Assembly: GCF_018069565.1 (NCBI RefSeq)
Contig: NZ_JAGPNL010000004.1
Span: 434,001 to 498,000, forward strand
DNA length: 64,000 nucleotides
Origin: Streptomyces tagetis
Lineage (GTDB): Bacteria; Actinomycetota; Actinomycetes; Streptomycetales; Streptomycetaceae
Reading direction: 5' to 3'
The translations under genes were made by a program, and so were the position numbers. Shown here in pieces: positions 50,300 through 58,195 of this stretch. Position 1 is the stretch's first letter, and every line of letters begins with the position of its first letter. The notes under the pieces were generated by a model. The model had not been told where the DNA came from and ran no database searches. It saw nothing but the letters and a program-made list of their open reading frames with translations.

Positions 50300-51196
50300 C
50301 TAGTACTGCGCCTGCAAGTGCTCCCAGAAGCCGTCGCGCAGGGCCCGGCGCAGGTCGGCCTGGCCGCGTAGCGAGTACTGGAGCAGTCCCTCGGCCTCCA
50401 CCAGGAGGTCCTGGTCGACGGAGCCGGGGAGGTAGGGGTGGCCGGGGAGCAGCTCGACCAGCGCCTCGCGGCCCCGCGCCCCGAGCCACTTCGCGGCGAT
50501 CTGCGCGCCGACGAAGCGGACGTCCTCCCGTGACGGCCGGGTCGCGCCCGCCGTCTCGTAGGGCGGGGCGGTGCGCCGGGAGACGTACGGCTTGAAGAAC
50601 TCCAGGTCGAAGGTGCGCTGGCTGTCGACCTCCCAGAGCAGCGGCTCGGCCTGGTTCTGGCCCTCGGGGGCCTCGATGCCCCACAGGTGGACGCGGGCGC
50701 CGTACCCCTGGGCCGCCTCGACGGCGGAGACCAGGTCCTCGTCGCCGCCGAGCAGGGCCGCGTCGCTGATGGCGCGGTGCCGGGCGAGGGACTCCAGGTC
50801 GGAGCGGATGAGGGAGTCGACGCCCTTCTGCTGGTTGTTCGCGTTCAGGTTGCCGAGGCGGACCTTGACGTCCGGCAGCTCGGCGATGGACTGCTGCTCC
50901 AGGGTGTGGATGCGGCGCCGGGCGCCGTCGTACCAGTAGACCCGCAGCAGCCGGCTGTCGGCGAAGATCGTGCGAGCCTTGTCGATGAGCGCCTCGATCA
51001 GCCCCTCGGCGTCGAGGTCGAAGGCCCGGCGGTCCTCGGTCCCGGCCACGAGCCGACCCGCTGCCGCGTACAGGTACCCGGCGTCGACGAAGATCGCGTG
51101 GGTGGAGGGCGTCTTCGCCACCTCGGCGAGCATCCGCCGCAACAGCTCGTTGGTCTGATCGATGCGGGCATTCAGGGACCCGGGGTCGTCGTTCAT
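50300..51196 (-). CDS. NYN-domain (PIN-like) RNase, LabA/DUF88 type
   Basis: The 298-aa product starts at ATG 51196 (a longer frame exists but lacks support). GACAAT ends seven bases upstream, suggesting a leaderless start. The NYN fold shows HAIFVDAGYLYAAAG (first Asp), LLRVYWYDGARR, the RSDLESLARHR helix and ALLGGDEDLVSAVEAAQ with the second acidic pair (GGDEDL), then GARVHLWGIE. NYN proteins are Mg2+-dependent RNases. The C-terminal 70 residues (LVELLPGHPYLPGSVD) resemble the extra domain of the LabA group. It faces away from the 50-aa gene. Confidence 0.85.
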   Translation of the reverse strand: MNDDPGSLNARIDQTNELLRRMLAEVAKTPSTHAIFVDAGYLYAAAGRLVAGTEDRRAFDLDAEGLIEALIDKARTIFADSRLLRVYWYDGARRRIHTLEQQSIAELPDVKVRLGNLNANNQQKGVDSLIRSDLESLARHRAISDAALLGGDEDLVSAVEAAQGYGARVHLWGIEAPEGQNQAEPLLWEVDSQRTFDLEFFKPYVSRRTAPPYETAGATRPSREDVRFVGAQIAAKWLGARGREALVELLPGHPYLPGSVDQDLLVEAEGLLQYSLRGQADLRRALRDGFWEHLQAQY

Positions 51197-51328
51197 CGTC
51201 TCTATTGTCCCGGCGGTCACGCTGCGAACACAACCGGTCCCGGTCAGTCTTGCATCGGACATCTATCGATCGACGATTCGGCGACATCCCGCCAATCGTT
51301 AGCTGCTCGAAAATTTTCCTTAGCCTAG

Positions 51329-51354
51329 GGAATGTTTGCATGGTGCAGTTCGTT
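51329..51354 (+). promoter_or_regulatory. SigR-type promoter of the 50-aa gene
   Basis: GGAAT (51329-51333), 18 bases, then GTT (51352-51354) match the SigR consensus. It lies 85 bases before the ATG at 51439, in AT-rich DNA that contrasts with the neighbourhood. Confidence 0.7.
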
Positions 51355-51438
51355 CTTTTCTGTGGAACCCAGGGCACCGATGACCCTGGACACCTCAGTA
51401 GTTCTCCTCAGGAGGATGATCAGATCAAGGGAGAGGCC

Positions 51439-51591
51439 ATGCGCTTTGAAGTCATGCGACTCGACGACGTGGACGGGACCCCCGTGGACACCACCATCGT
51501 GGACGCCGCCTCCGTGAACCGCATCGTGCAACAGGCCGCCGCCATAGGGCAGCGCCTGTGGATCCGTCCGGCCGAGAGTCCGGCCTCGTAG
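51439..51591 (+). CDS. 50-aa conserved hypothetical protein under a SigR-type promoter
   Basis: The ATG at 51439 follows GGGAGAGG. The product (MRFEVMRLDDVDGTPVDTTI, continuing VDAASVNRIVQQAAAIGQRL) is compact and well coded, with two predicted strands and a helix, and ends RPAESPAS. I recall close relatives in Streptomyces only and no known function. The SigR-type element 85 bases upstream and the strong terminator behind it make it a free-standing stress-responsive unit. There are no cysteines, so it would not act as a redox protein itself. Confidence 0.75.
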   Translation: MRFEVMRLDDVDGTPVDTTIVDAASVNRIVQQAAAIGQRLWIRPAESPAS

Positions 51592-51616
51592 CGCGCGGCG
51601 CGCGTGAAGAGAGTGC

Positions 51617-51656
51617 GAGCCCTCGTACGACACCGACCGGTGCCGTGCGGGGGCTC
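51617..51656 (+). terminator. Terminator hairpin of the 50-aa gene
   Basis: GAGCCCTCGTACGACACCG (51617-51635) pairs with 51638-51656, with three wobble or mismatch positions, 25 bases after the stop. Confidence 0.7.
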
Positions 51657-51737
51657 TGTCGATTCCCCGGCCGGGAGGTGCGCCGGCCGGAGCCGGAGGT
51701 CCGACGGCCGGGGAGGGCCGCCGGCCGGGTCGGGCCC

Positions 51738-52343
51738 TCAGGCGCCCTGGATCACCTGGGTGACGCCGTTGATGATCTGCTGCACGGCGATCGCGGAGAG
51801 CATCATGCCCGCGAGGCGGGTCACCAGGACCACGCCGCCGTCCTTGATGACGCGGATGATCAGGAGCGAATAGCGCATCACGAGCCACAGCACCACGTGG
51901 ATGGCGAGGATCGCCGTCCACACCGACACCTGCGCGCTCACGCTGCCGGCCTTCTGCACCGCGAGGATCACCGACACGATGGCGCCGGGTCCGGCCAGCA
52001 GGGGCATGCCGAGCGGGACCAGCGCCACGTTGACGTCCTTGGTCTGCTTGGGCTCGTCCGTCTTGCCGGTGAGCAGGTCGAGGGCGATCAGCAGGAGCAG
52101 CAGCCCACCCGCGATCATCAGCGCGGGCACCGAGACGTGCAGGTAGTCCAGGATCTGGTTGCCGAGCAGCCCGAACACGGTGATCACACCGCCGGCCACG
52201 CAGACGGCCTGGAAGGCCATCCGCTTCTGCACCTTGGCGGGCCGTCCGGAGGTCAGCGCGAGGAAGATCGGCGTGATCCCGGGCGGGTCCATGATCACGA
52301 AGAGGGTCAGGAAGAGGGAACCGAAGACGGCGAGGTCGAACAT
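51738..52343 (-). CDS. MarC family integral membrane protein
   Basis: The 201-aa product starts at ATG 52343 (MFDLAVFGSLFLTLFVIMDP). It has the MarC/UPF0056 layout: six hydrophobic segments, MDPPGITPIFLALT at the end of the first one, and VALVPLGMPLLAGPGAIVSV in the centre, which are the two Pro/Gly-rich pore-like repeats. The family was once tied to antibiotic resistance but its transport substrate is unknown. It follows the PHP phosphoesterase gene by 164 bases on the same strand, a common actinobacterial pair. Confidence 0.9.
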   Translation of the reverse strand: MFDLAVFGSLFLTLFVIMDPPGITPIFLALTSGRPAKVQKRMAFQAVCVAGGVITVFGLLGNQILDYLHVSVPALMIAGGLLLLLIALDLLTGKTDEPKQTKDVNVALVPLGMPLLAGPGAIVSVILAVQKAGSVSAQVSVWTAILAIHVVLWLVMRYSLLIIRVIKDGGVVLVTRLAGMMLSAIAVQQIINGVTQVIQGA

Positions 52344-52507
52344 GAGCGTGAGAGAGCCTTGCGATGACGGGGACCGGCCGCGCGGCGCGCGGACGGACGG
52401 AACAGAGGAAGACGACGGGAGGGCGACCGGCGGCGGGCGACGGACGGCACGGGCCGCCGGTGTCGCGCGGGCCGGGTCCGGGGTCCGGGTCCGGGGTCCG
52501 GGCGGGG

Positions 52508-53365
52508 TCAGACTCCGCCGGCGCCCGGCACGGGGAACGCCCCGAAGGACCGGCGCGTGATCTCCCCGTAGACCTCGGGGTCCGTCGTGTACTCGCCGAG
52601 CCGGCAGGTCTTCCGGCTCCCGTGGTAGTCGCTGGACCCGGTGACCAGCAGCCCCAGCTCCGAGGCGAGGCCCCGCAGGTGGGCGCGCGTGGGCTCGTCG
52701 TGGTCCATGTGGTCGACCTCGATGCCGTCGAGGCCGGCGGCGGCCAGGTCCGCGATCAGGCTCTCGGGCACCGTGCGGCCCCGCTTGGCGGCGGCCGGAT
52801 GGGCGAACACCGTGACCCCGCCGGCGCCCTTGACCAGGCGGATCGCCTCGAAGGGGTCGGTCTCGTGCTTCTCCACCGCGGCCCGGCCGCCGTCGGCCAG
52901 CCACTCCTGGGTGAAGGCGTCGCCGACCGTGGGGACGACACCGAGTTCGACGAGGGCGGAGGCCACGTGCGGACGGCCGACCGATCCGTCGCCGGCGATC
53001 CGCGCGACCTGCTCCCAGGTGACGGGGACGCCCAGCTCGTTGAGCCTGCGGACCATGGCGCGGGCGCGCGGCACCCGGTCGTCGCGGACCAGCTCCCGTT
53101 CGGCGAGCAGCTCGGGCTCCTCCGGGTCGAAGAGGTAGGCGAGCATGTGCACGCCGACTCCGTCGATCCGGCAGGAGAGTTCGGCGCCGGTGACCAGGGT
53201 GAGCCCCGCGGGCAGCGCGGCGCGGGCCTCGGCGTGGCCGCGGGTGGTGTCGTGGTCGGTCAGCGCGACGACGTCCAGTCCGGCCGCGGCGGCCTTGCGC
53301 ACCAGCTCGGCCGGGGTGTCCGTGCCGTCGGACGCGGTGGAGTGGGTGTGCAGATCGATGCGCAC
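52508..53365 (-). CDS. PHP-domain phosphoesterase
   Basis: The 285-aa protein starts at GTG 53365 behind GGGAG, immediately before the first metal motif (RIDLHTHSTASDG). The PHP ligand set follows: VALTDHDTTRGHAEAR, ELSC with a metal Glu, GVHMLAYLFD, VFAHPAAAKRG, LDGIEVDHMDH and VTGSSDYHGSRK. Relatives of this size include RNase AM/YciV-type 3',5'-nucleotide phosphatases that act on pAp and short RNA 5' ends; this is likely but not proved. An upstream in-frame extension is rejected because it precedes the conserved HTH-S motif and has no ribosome site. Confidence 0.88.
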   Translation of the reverse strand: MRIDLHTHSTASDGTDTPAELVRKAAAAGLDVVALTDHDTTRGHAEARAALPAGLTLVTGAELSCRIDGVGVHMLAYLFDPEEPELLAERELVRDDRVPRARAMVRRLNELGVPVTWEQVARIAGDGSVGRPHVASALVELGVVPTVGDAFTQEWLADGGRAAVEKHETDPFEAIRLVKGAGGVTVFAHPAAAKRGRTVPESLIADLAAAGLDGIEVDHMDHDEPTRAHLRGLASELGLLVTGSSDYHGSRKTCRLGEYTTDPEVYGEITRRSFGAFPVPGAGGV

Positions 53366-53531
53366 GACGCGACTCCCAGGCGGTGACGGGACGGAAAGGG
53401 ACACCCACAGGATAACCGGAGTCCCAGCCTTCGATGTCACACCCGAAAGCGCCGAGCGCCCCCTACGTCGCAGGCGGCCCCCCGACCGTACGCACGGACT
53501 CCCGGGAACCCCCTCCTCGGAGCGCGCTTTC

Positions 53532-54173
53532 CTACGGACGCAGCAGCAGGGGCGACAGCGCCCCGCACGGCACGAGTTCGATCTCGGCGCCCGCGTCCCG
53601 GAGGTCGGTCAGCACCAGCTCGTCGTGCATCAGCAGGCCGGTCTGCTCGGGGAAGACGACGGCCCACAGCCACACCCCGAGGGCCTCCCCGGCGAAGACC
53701 GCCCGGTCGTCCGGGGCGTCGGAGACGTGCCACAGCGGGGTCGGGCGGCCGGCGGCGAGCACCTTGGCCTGGGGCGGCTTGCCGACGTCCAGGTACGGTC
53801 CCGGGTCGGGGGCGTCGAGGCCGGCGAACCGCGCGCCGAGGCCCACGCCCAGTTCCTCGGCGACGAGGATCAGCTCGCCCATGCCGCCGAGGGGGCCGGG
53901 TCCGGTGCAGGCGACGGCGGTGGCACGGCCGCCGCTGCGGTCGTCGCCCGCGCAGACGACGCCGGTGAAGAGCCAGCCGACCGGCAGCGGCCACGGCATC
54001 CACACCGGCACCTCGGTGCGGCGGACGATCACGCCGAGCGCCTCGACGCTGGGCGGGAGGACGGGCTGCAGAGGATGCACAATCCCGTGCACGGCGCACT
54101 GCCAGGTGTCCGAGAAGAGGCCGGGAGCCCGCACCCGGCCACCGCACTTCGGGCAACTGGGTTCACCCCTCAT
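53532..54173 (-). CDS. DUF6758 family protein, conserved hypothetical
   Basis: The 213-aa product starts at ATG 54173. It opens with a zinc-ribbon-like SCPKCGGRVRAPGL and a later CAVHG, then the body GVIVRRTEVPVWMPWPLPVGW, MGELILVAEELGVGLGARFAG and AVFAGEALGVWLWAVVFPEQ. This fits the DUF6758 family of Actinobacteria. The C-terminus has a conserved-looking LLMHDELVLTDLRD. No activity is known. It lies between the PHP and SUFU genes, all on the minus strand, with gaps over 150 bases, so probably independently transcribed. Confidence 0.75.
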   Translation of the reverse strand: MRGEPSCPKCGGRVRAPGLFSDTWQCAVHGIVHPLQPVLPPSVEALGVIVRRTEVPVWMPWPLPVGWLFTGVVCAGDDRSGGRATAVACTGPGPLGGMGELILVAEELGVGLGARFAGLDAPDPGPYLDVGKPPQAKVLAAGRPTPLWHVSDAPDDRAVFAGEALGVWLWAVVFPEQTGLLMHDELVLTDLRDAGAEIELVPCGALSPLLLRP

Positions 54174-54424
54174 AAGGCCCCACGGTCCTCCCCCGGCCCC
54201 GCCACGTCAAGGACGATCACCGCCGCGAACCGGGACGCCCACCCCCGCGGAACAGGATGTACGCCCCACCGATCAGCCGCCCGGCACGACCGCCGGCCCC
54301 GCCCGAGCCCGGCGTGGACGGGCGCCGGCCCCGCCCAACAGACCGTGGAATCCCGCCTGTTGGTGAGATCGGTCACCCGGCGCCCCGGGTGGCCGGGCCG
54401 GGTCGGGCGGCGGGACCCGGCCGT

Positions 54425-55021
54425 TCAGTCCAGCCGGACCGAGGCGCGCAGCGGGTCCCTCAGGTCCGTCCCGTGGGAGAGCCAGCGCTCACGCAGCGCC
54501 TGCGCCCCGTGCACCCGCTTCCAGGCGGCCTCGTTCGGCGTCATGGGCAGCAGGGGCAGGAACCGTACGGGGTCCATCGGCGGGTCCAGTTCCAGGTCCT
54601 CCACCAGGCCGCCCGGCTCGGCCACCAGCACCGAGGTGAACGGGGCGCCGGGCCACAGCGCGCCGCCGGTGTCCAGCGAGGCGCCCGGCGCCACGATCAC
54701 GCCCTCGACCTGCGGGGACGCGGCGAGCACGGCCAGCGGACGGAGCACCTTGTCGGTGTCGGCCCGCCCCGTGCGCACGGAGAGCACCAGCTCGGCGCGG
54801 GGCCCCTGGACCGGGTCGGCGACGAGGGCCGAGGGGTCGGTCATGGGCTGGGCGGACATGCCGAGAGTGGCGTAGCGGACGATGTCGCCCTCGGGACCGC
54901 CGCCCGGGAAGCGCAGCACCTCGATGCGGTCGGCGCCGAGGAAGGTGACCGCCGCGCGCGCGTCCGGCTCACCCAGCGCACCGCGCAACCGGGCCTCGGC
55001 CAGGGGAAGAACATCAGCCAT
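54425..55021 (-). CDS. Suppressor-of-fused (SUFU) domain protein
   Basis: The 198-aa protein starts at ATG 55021 (MADVLPLAEARLRGALGEPD). It shows the bacterial SUFU pattern: IEVLRFPGGGPEGDIVRYATLGMS, RAELVLSVRTG, a hydrophobic core VEGVIVAPGASLD and LLPMTPNEAAWKRVHGAQAL at the end. Bacterial SUFU proteins are sometimes immunity or scaffold proteins for polymorphic toxins, but none is adjacent here. A TATGCT hexamer ends six bases before the ATG, consistent with a leaderless transcript. It is divergent from corA across 505 bases. Confidence 0.82.
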   Translation of the reverse strand: MADVLPLAEARLRGALGEPDARAAVTFLGADRIEVLRFPGGGPEGDIVRYATLGMSAQPMTDPSALVADPVQGPRAELVLSVRTGRADTDKVLRPLAVLAASPQVEGVIVAPGASLDTGGALWPGAPFTSVLVAEPGGLVEDLELDPPMDPVRFLPLLPMTPNEAAWKRVHGAQALRERWLSHGTDLRDPLRASVRLD

Positions 55022-55526
55022 GCGGCGAGCATAGAACTCACCAGCACACGGCAAAGCGGCGCCTTGACACGCGGGGCGACTGGTACTCTGAGCCGGCGGT
55101 CGGGCAGCACGCGAAAGCGCGGCGATCACGTCCCGACGCTGTGAACACTCCCCTACGGGGAACCCCTTCAAACAGGGGATGGATCGTCCCTCACGGGGGA
55201 CCGGCCGGAGGAGGTGGGGCTGGCATGGACCGAAGTCGACCGTGCAGTACCACTCGCTCTTCCCGCCGCTGATCCAGCTTTCCGGCCCCGGCACGCTGCG
55301 GGCCCTCGTTCACCTGCGCGTCTTCACGCGGAAGAGCACTGCGTCTCGTTTTGCCTGATCTGCCCGTCTGCACCGGCAGACGAATCAGCAGCGAAGCCGA
55401 TCACCGCGACGGTGCGGTGCCCCCCGCTTTGTGGACGCGCCTCACGCACATGGCCAGGACGTCCTCATTCCGGGTGGTTCCACCCCTCGCCGACGCCCTT
55501 CGCTGCCCGTCGCGAAGGAGCCTGCC
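55022..55526 (+). other. Long structured corA leader region with micro-ORF
   Basis: This 505-base region divides SUFU and corA. A -35-like TTGACA lies near 55064 with TACTCT 14 bases later. Between 55146 and 55202 three small hairpins follow one another (CCCC-GGGG types). A micro-ORF with a perfect ribosome site starts at 55225. A second frame (GTG 55242 to TGA 55358, 38 codons) also has GC-rich third positions but no clear ribosome site. corA starts at 55527. Confidence 0.5.
55225..55272 (+). CDS. Candidate 15-codon corA leader peptide
   Basis: An ATG at 55225 follows a near-perfect ribosome site (GGAGGAGGTGG, spacing about eight). The frame encodes MDRSRPCSTTRSSRR and stops at 55270-55272. 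The peptide is a third Arg, with Ser and Thr in most other positions. A leader ORF of this kind ahead of an Mg2+ channel recalls the corL/mgtL peptides of enterobacteria, though the sequence is unrelated. Whether it is translated is not known. Confidence 0.45.
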   Translation: MDRSRPCSTTRSSRR

Positions 55527-56639
55527 ATGTCGATGATCCGAGACCTGCGCGCCGCGGTCCGCCCCTCACGCGTCTCACCCCGCAAGGACGAGGGCTACGC
55601 CCCCGTGCCGTGCCCCCAGGCCGTCTCCGCCGTCGTCGACTGCGCCGTCTACCGGGACGGCCGGCGCATCGAGCAGGCCGGACCGCTCGGCCCGCAGGAG
55701 GCGATGCGCCAGGTGCGCCGCGACGGCGGCTTCGCCTGGATCGGCCTGCATGAGCCCAACGAGGACGAATTCGCCGGTATCGCGCGGGAGTTCGGGCTCC
55801 ACCCGCTGGCAGTGGAGGACGCCGTCCGGGCCCACCAGCGGCCCAAGCTGGAGCGCTACGACGACTCCCTCTTCACCGTCTTCAAGACCATCCACTACCT
55901 CGACCACGACAAGCTCTCCACCAACAGCGAGGTGGTCGAGACCGGCGAGGTCATGTGCTTCACCGGACGGGACTTCTTCATCACCGTCCGCCACGGCGGC
56001 CAGGGTTCGCTGCGCGCGCTGCGCCACCGGCTCCAGGACGACCCCGAGCTGCTGGTCAAGGGCCCCTCGGCGGTGCTGCACGCCATCGCCGACCACATAG
56101 TCGACGGTTACATGGCGGTCGCCGACGCGGTGCAGGACGACATCGACGAGGTCGAGACCGAGGTCTTCTCCCCGGACCGGCGGGGCACCCCGCGCGGCAC
56201 CGACGCCGGACGGATCTACCAACTCAAGCGCGAGGTGCTGGAGTTCAAGCGGGCGGTGGCGCCGCTGCTGCGCCCCATGCAGCTCCTCAGCGAGCGGCCC
56301 ATGCTGCTGATCGACCCGGAGATCCAGAAGTACTTCCGGGACGTCGCCGACCACGTGGCCCGGGTGCAGGAGCAGGTGATCGGCTTCGACGAACTGCTGA
56401 ACTCGATCCTCCAGGCCAACCTCGCCCAGGCGTCCGTCGCGCAGAACGAGGACATGCGCAAGATCACCTCCTGGGCCGCGATCATCGCCGTGCCGACGAT
56501 GGTGTGCGGTGTCTACGGGATGAACTTCGAGCACATGCCGGAGGTCGAGTGGCGCTACGGCTACCCGCTGGTCCTCGGCATCACGGTGGGCATCTGCCTC
56601 GGCATCCACCGCATGCTCAAGCGCAACGGCTGGCTCTGA
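55527..56639 (+). CDS. corA: CorA family magnesium/cobalt channel
   Basis: The 370-aa product starts at ATG 55527 behind GAAGGAG. The large cytoplasmic domain (about 1-300) holds the FAWIGLHEPNEDEFAGIA strand and a long acidic helix (LDHDKLSTN, VQDDIDEVETEVF). Two transmembrane helices end the protein, with the pore loop YGMNFEHMPE, in which GMN is the signature of the CorA family. It forms a pentameric Mg2+/Co2+ channel in the membrane. M. tuberculosis corA is Rv1239c, in the block with mrp and tatB. A 505-base upstream region with structured leader and micro-ORF suggests leader-level control. Confidence 0.95.
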   Translation: MSMIRDLRAAVRPSRVSPRKDEGYAPVPCPQAVSAVVDCAVYRDGRRIEQAGPLGPQEAMRQVRRDGGFAWIGLHEPNEDEFAGIAREFGLHPLAVEDAVRAHQRPKLERYDDSLFTVFKTIHYLDHDKLSTNSEVVETGEVMCFTGRDFFITVRHGGQGSLRALRHRLQDDPELLVKGPSAVLHAIADHIVDGYMAVADAVQDDIDEVETEVFSPDRRGTPRGTDAGRIYQLKREVLEFKRAVAPLLRPMQLLSERPMLLIDPEIQKYFRDVADHVARVQEQVIGFDELLNSILQANLAQASVAQNEDMRKITSWAAIIAVPTMVCGVYGMNFEHMPEVEWRYGYPLVLGITVGICLGIHRMLKRNGWL

Positions 56640-56686
56640 ACGCCCACTACGGCCCGGTCCCATCCGGCGGCCTCTAGGCTGACCGC

Positions 56687-57199
56687 ATGACACCCGAGCT
56701 GCTCGACCAGGCCCTCGTCGAGGAGGCCACCAAGAAGTCCGGCCTCGTCTGGGTCCGGGCGCCCGGCGTGCCCGCCCGCCCCCTGTGGCACGTCTGGCAC
56801 GAGGGCGCCGCCTGCGTGGTCGGCGACGGACCCGGCGAGCAGCCGCTGCGCGCCCTGACGGACGGGACCACGGCCGAGGTCACCGTGCGCAGCAAGGACA
56901 AGGGGGGCCGCCTGGTCACCTGGACGGCGCGGGTGGTGGAGCTGGCGCCCGGTTCCGACGCCTGGCAGGCGGCCGTCGCCGACCTCAAGGGCAAGCGGCT
57001 GAACGCGACCGACGGCGAGGCCATGCCCGACCGCTGGGCCCGCGAGTGCCGGGTGCTGCGCCTGGAGCCGACCGGGGAACTCGCGCCGCTGCCCGACGGC
57101 TCGCTGGCGGAGCCCGCCCCGGCGAGCCCGGCGACCACCCGGGAACCGGCTCCGGCGGCCCTGCCCCGGCTGCTGTTCAAGCGGCGCCGTCGGCGCTAG
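56687..57199 (+). CDS. 170-aa conserved hypothetical protein (split-barrel type likely)
   Basis: The ATG at 56687 follows a TAGGCT hexamer by six bases, with no ribosome site, so the message is probably leaderless. The product begins MTPELLDQALVEEATKKSGLVW, then VPARPLWHVWHEGAACVVGDG and TAEVTVRSKDKGGRLVTWTARV, a strand-rich pattern resembling pyridoxamine oxidase-like split barrels (inference). The end, from about 135, is Pro/Ala-rich and finishes in LLFKRRRRR. The M. tuberculosis counterpart is probably Rv1231c. A function is not known. Confidence 0.72.
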   Translation: MTPELLDQALVEEATKKSGLVWVRAPGVPARPLWHVWHEGAACVVGDGPGEQPLRALTDGTTAEVTVRSKDKGGRLVTWTARVVELAPGSDAWQAAVADLKGKRLNATDGEAMPDRWARECRVLRLEPTGELAPLPDGSLAEPAPASPATTREPAPAALPRLLFKRRRRR

Positions 57200-57259
57200 C
57201 GGACGGCCCTGTACCCGCCCCGCCGCCGCTCCCGCCCGGCCCCCGCGTCCCGCTCCCGT

Positions 57260-57997
57260 TCAGGAGGTCGGGAGCTGCTTGCCGTAGTCGAGGGTCTCGT
57301 CCGCCTCCGGCTCCTCGACCGGGACGTCCTTGTCCCAGTCGGAGAAGCTGAGCGTGCCCGCGCTGCCCGCCCGCACCAGGCGTACCGGGTACGGCGTGCC
57401 CTCCAGGGAGACGTCCAGCGAGCCGCCGGAGCCGCCGTCGCCGCTGACCCGGATGGTGCGGACCCCGCCCTGCTGGTGCCGGCCGTCGGTGGCGAGCGTG
57501 CCGTGCAGCGTGAGCAGCCCCTCCAGCAGGTCGTCCTTGTCGGTGAAGCCGCTGAACTTCTGGTACGCCGGATCGCCCTGCGGCACCTTCACGTACTTGT
57601 CGGCCAGCTTGGCGGCGGCTGCCTTGTCCCCGCCGTCGTGGCTCCAGAAACCGGCGTCGGCCTTGAGGTAGAGCTGGTCGCCCACGCGCAGCAGCCCGAA
57701 CGTCGTGCCCCCGCCGGCGACCGACCCGGTGCCCCCGTCCGCCGTGAGCCGCATGTCGAGAGTGTAGGTGCTGCCGCCGGCCTCCACGGTCCCGTGCAGG
57801 CGGACCGCCCCGGCGGAGCCGGCCACGGCGAGGGCCTTGCTGTGGATGGCGGCGGCCGGGAGCTTCCCCACGCCGTTGGTGCCCGCGTCCGGGTCCTCGG
57901 CCCGGCAGCCCGTCAGCCCGGCCCCCGTCACGGCCAGGGCGCACAGCGCGCCCAGGAGAGCGGCCCTGCGGATTCGGCGCCGGGGAGTCACAGTCAC
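57260..57997 (-). CDS. LppX/LprAFG-type lipoprotein
   Basis: The 245-aa product begins at GTG 57997 (a second GTG two codons later is also possible). A signal peptide (RRRIRRAALLGALCALAVTG) precedes the lipobox LTGC. The mature domain has the LolA-like half-barrel pattern of the LppX/LprG family: HGTVEAGGSTYTLDMRLTADG, FGLLRVGDQLYLKAD, and GGSGGSLDVSLEGTPYPVRL. LppX/LprG proteins carry lipids or lipoglycans across the cell wall in mycobacteria; in Streptomyces the cargo is unknown. It is alone on the minus strand between two plus-strand genes. Confidence 0.82.
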   Translation of the reverse strand: MTVTPRRRIRRAALLGALCALAVTGAGLTGCRAEDPDAGTNGVGKLPAAAIHSKALAVAGSAGAVRLHGTVEAGGSTYTLDMRLTADGGTGSVAGGGTTFGLLRVGDQLYLKADAGFWSHDGGDKAAAAKLADKYVKVPQGDPAYQKFSGFTDKDDLLEGLLTLHGTLATDGRHQQGGVRTIRVSGDGGSGGSLDVSLEGTPYPVRLVRAGSAGTLSFSDWDKDVPVEEPEADETLDYGKQLPTS

Positions 57998-58195
57998 AGG
58001 TGGGGCTGCCTTTCTGACGGGGCCATGCGGCGTACGGCAGCGTACCGGGGCCGTGGCGGCGCCCGACGCCGGTCCGTCCGGACCCGGTTGCCAGGGCAGG
58101 GCTCTTCGGGACGGGCTAGCCTGAAGGCCGTCCGAGCGGGCATGTCGGAAATGGAACACCGTACGCAACAGCCCAGACGCAAAGGAGCCGCCGCC

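Noticed and set aside
51316..51328. Iron-box (DmdR/IdeR) near TTAGCCTAG
   Set aside because: Only one half-site matches; the SigR-type element next to it explains the AT-rich region better.
55022..55526. Known Mg2+ riboswitch (M-box) before corA
   Set aside because: I could not match the conserved M-box words from memory; hairpins are present but of another order.
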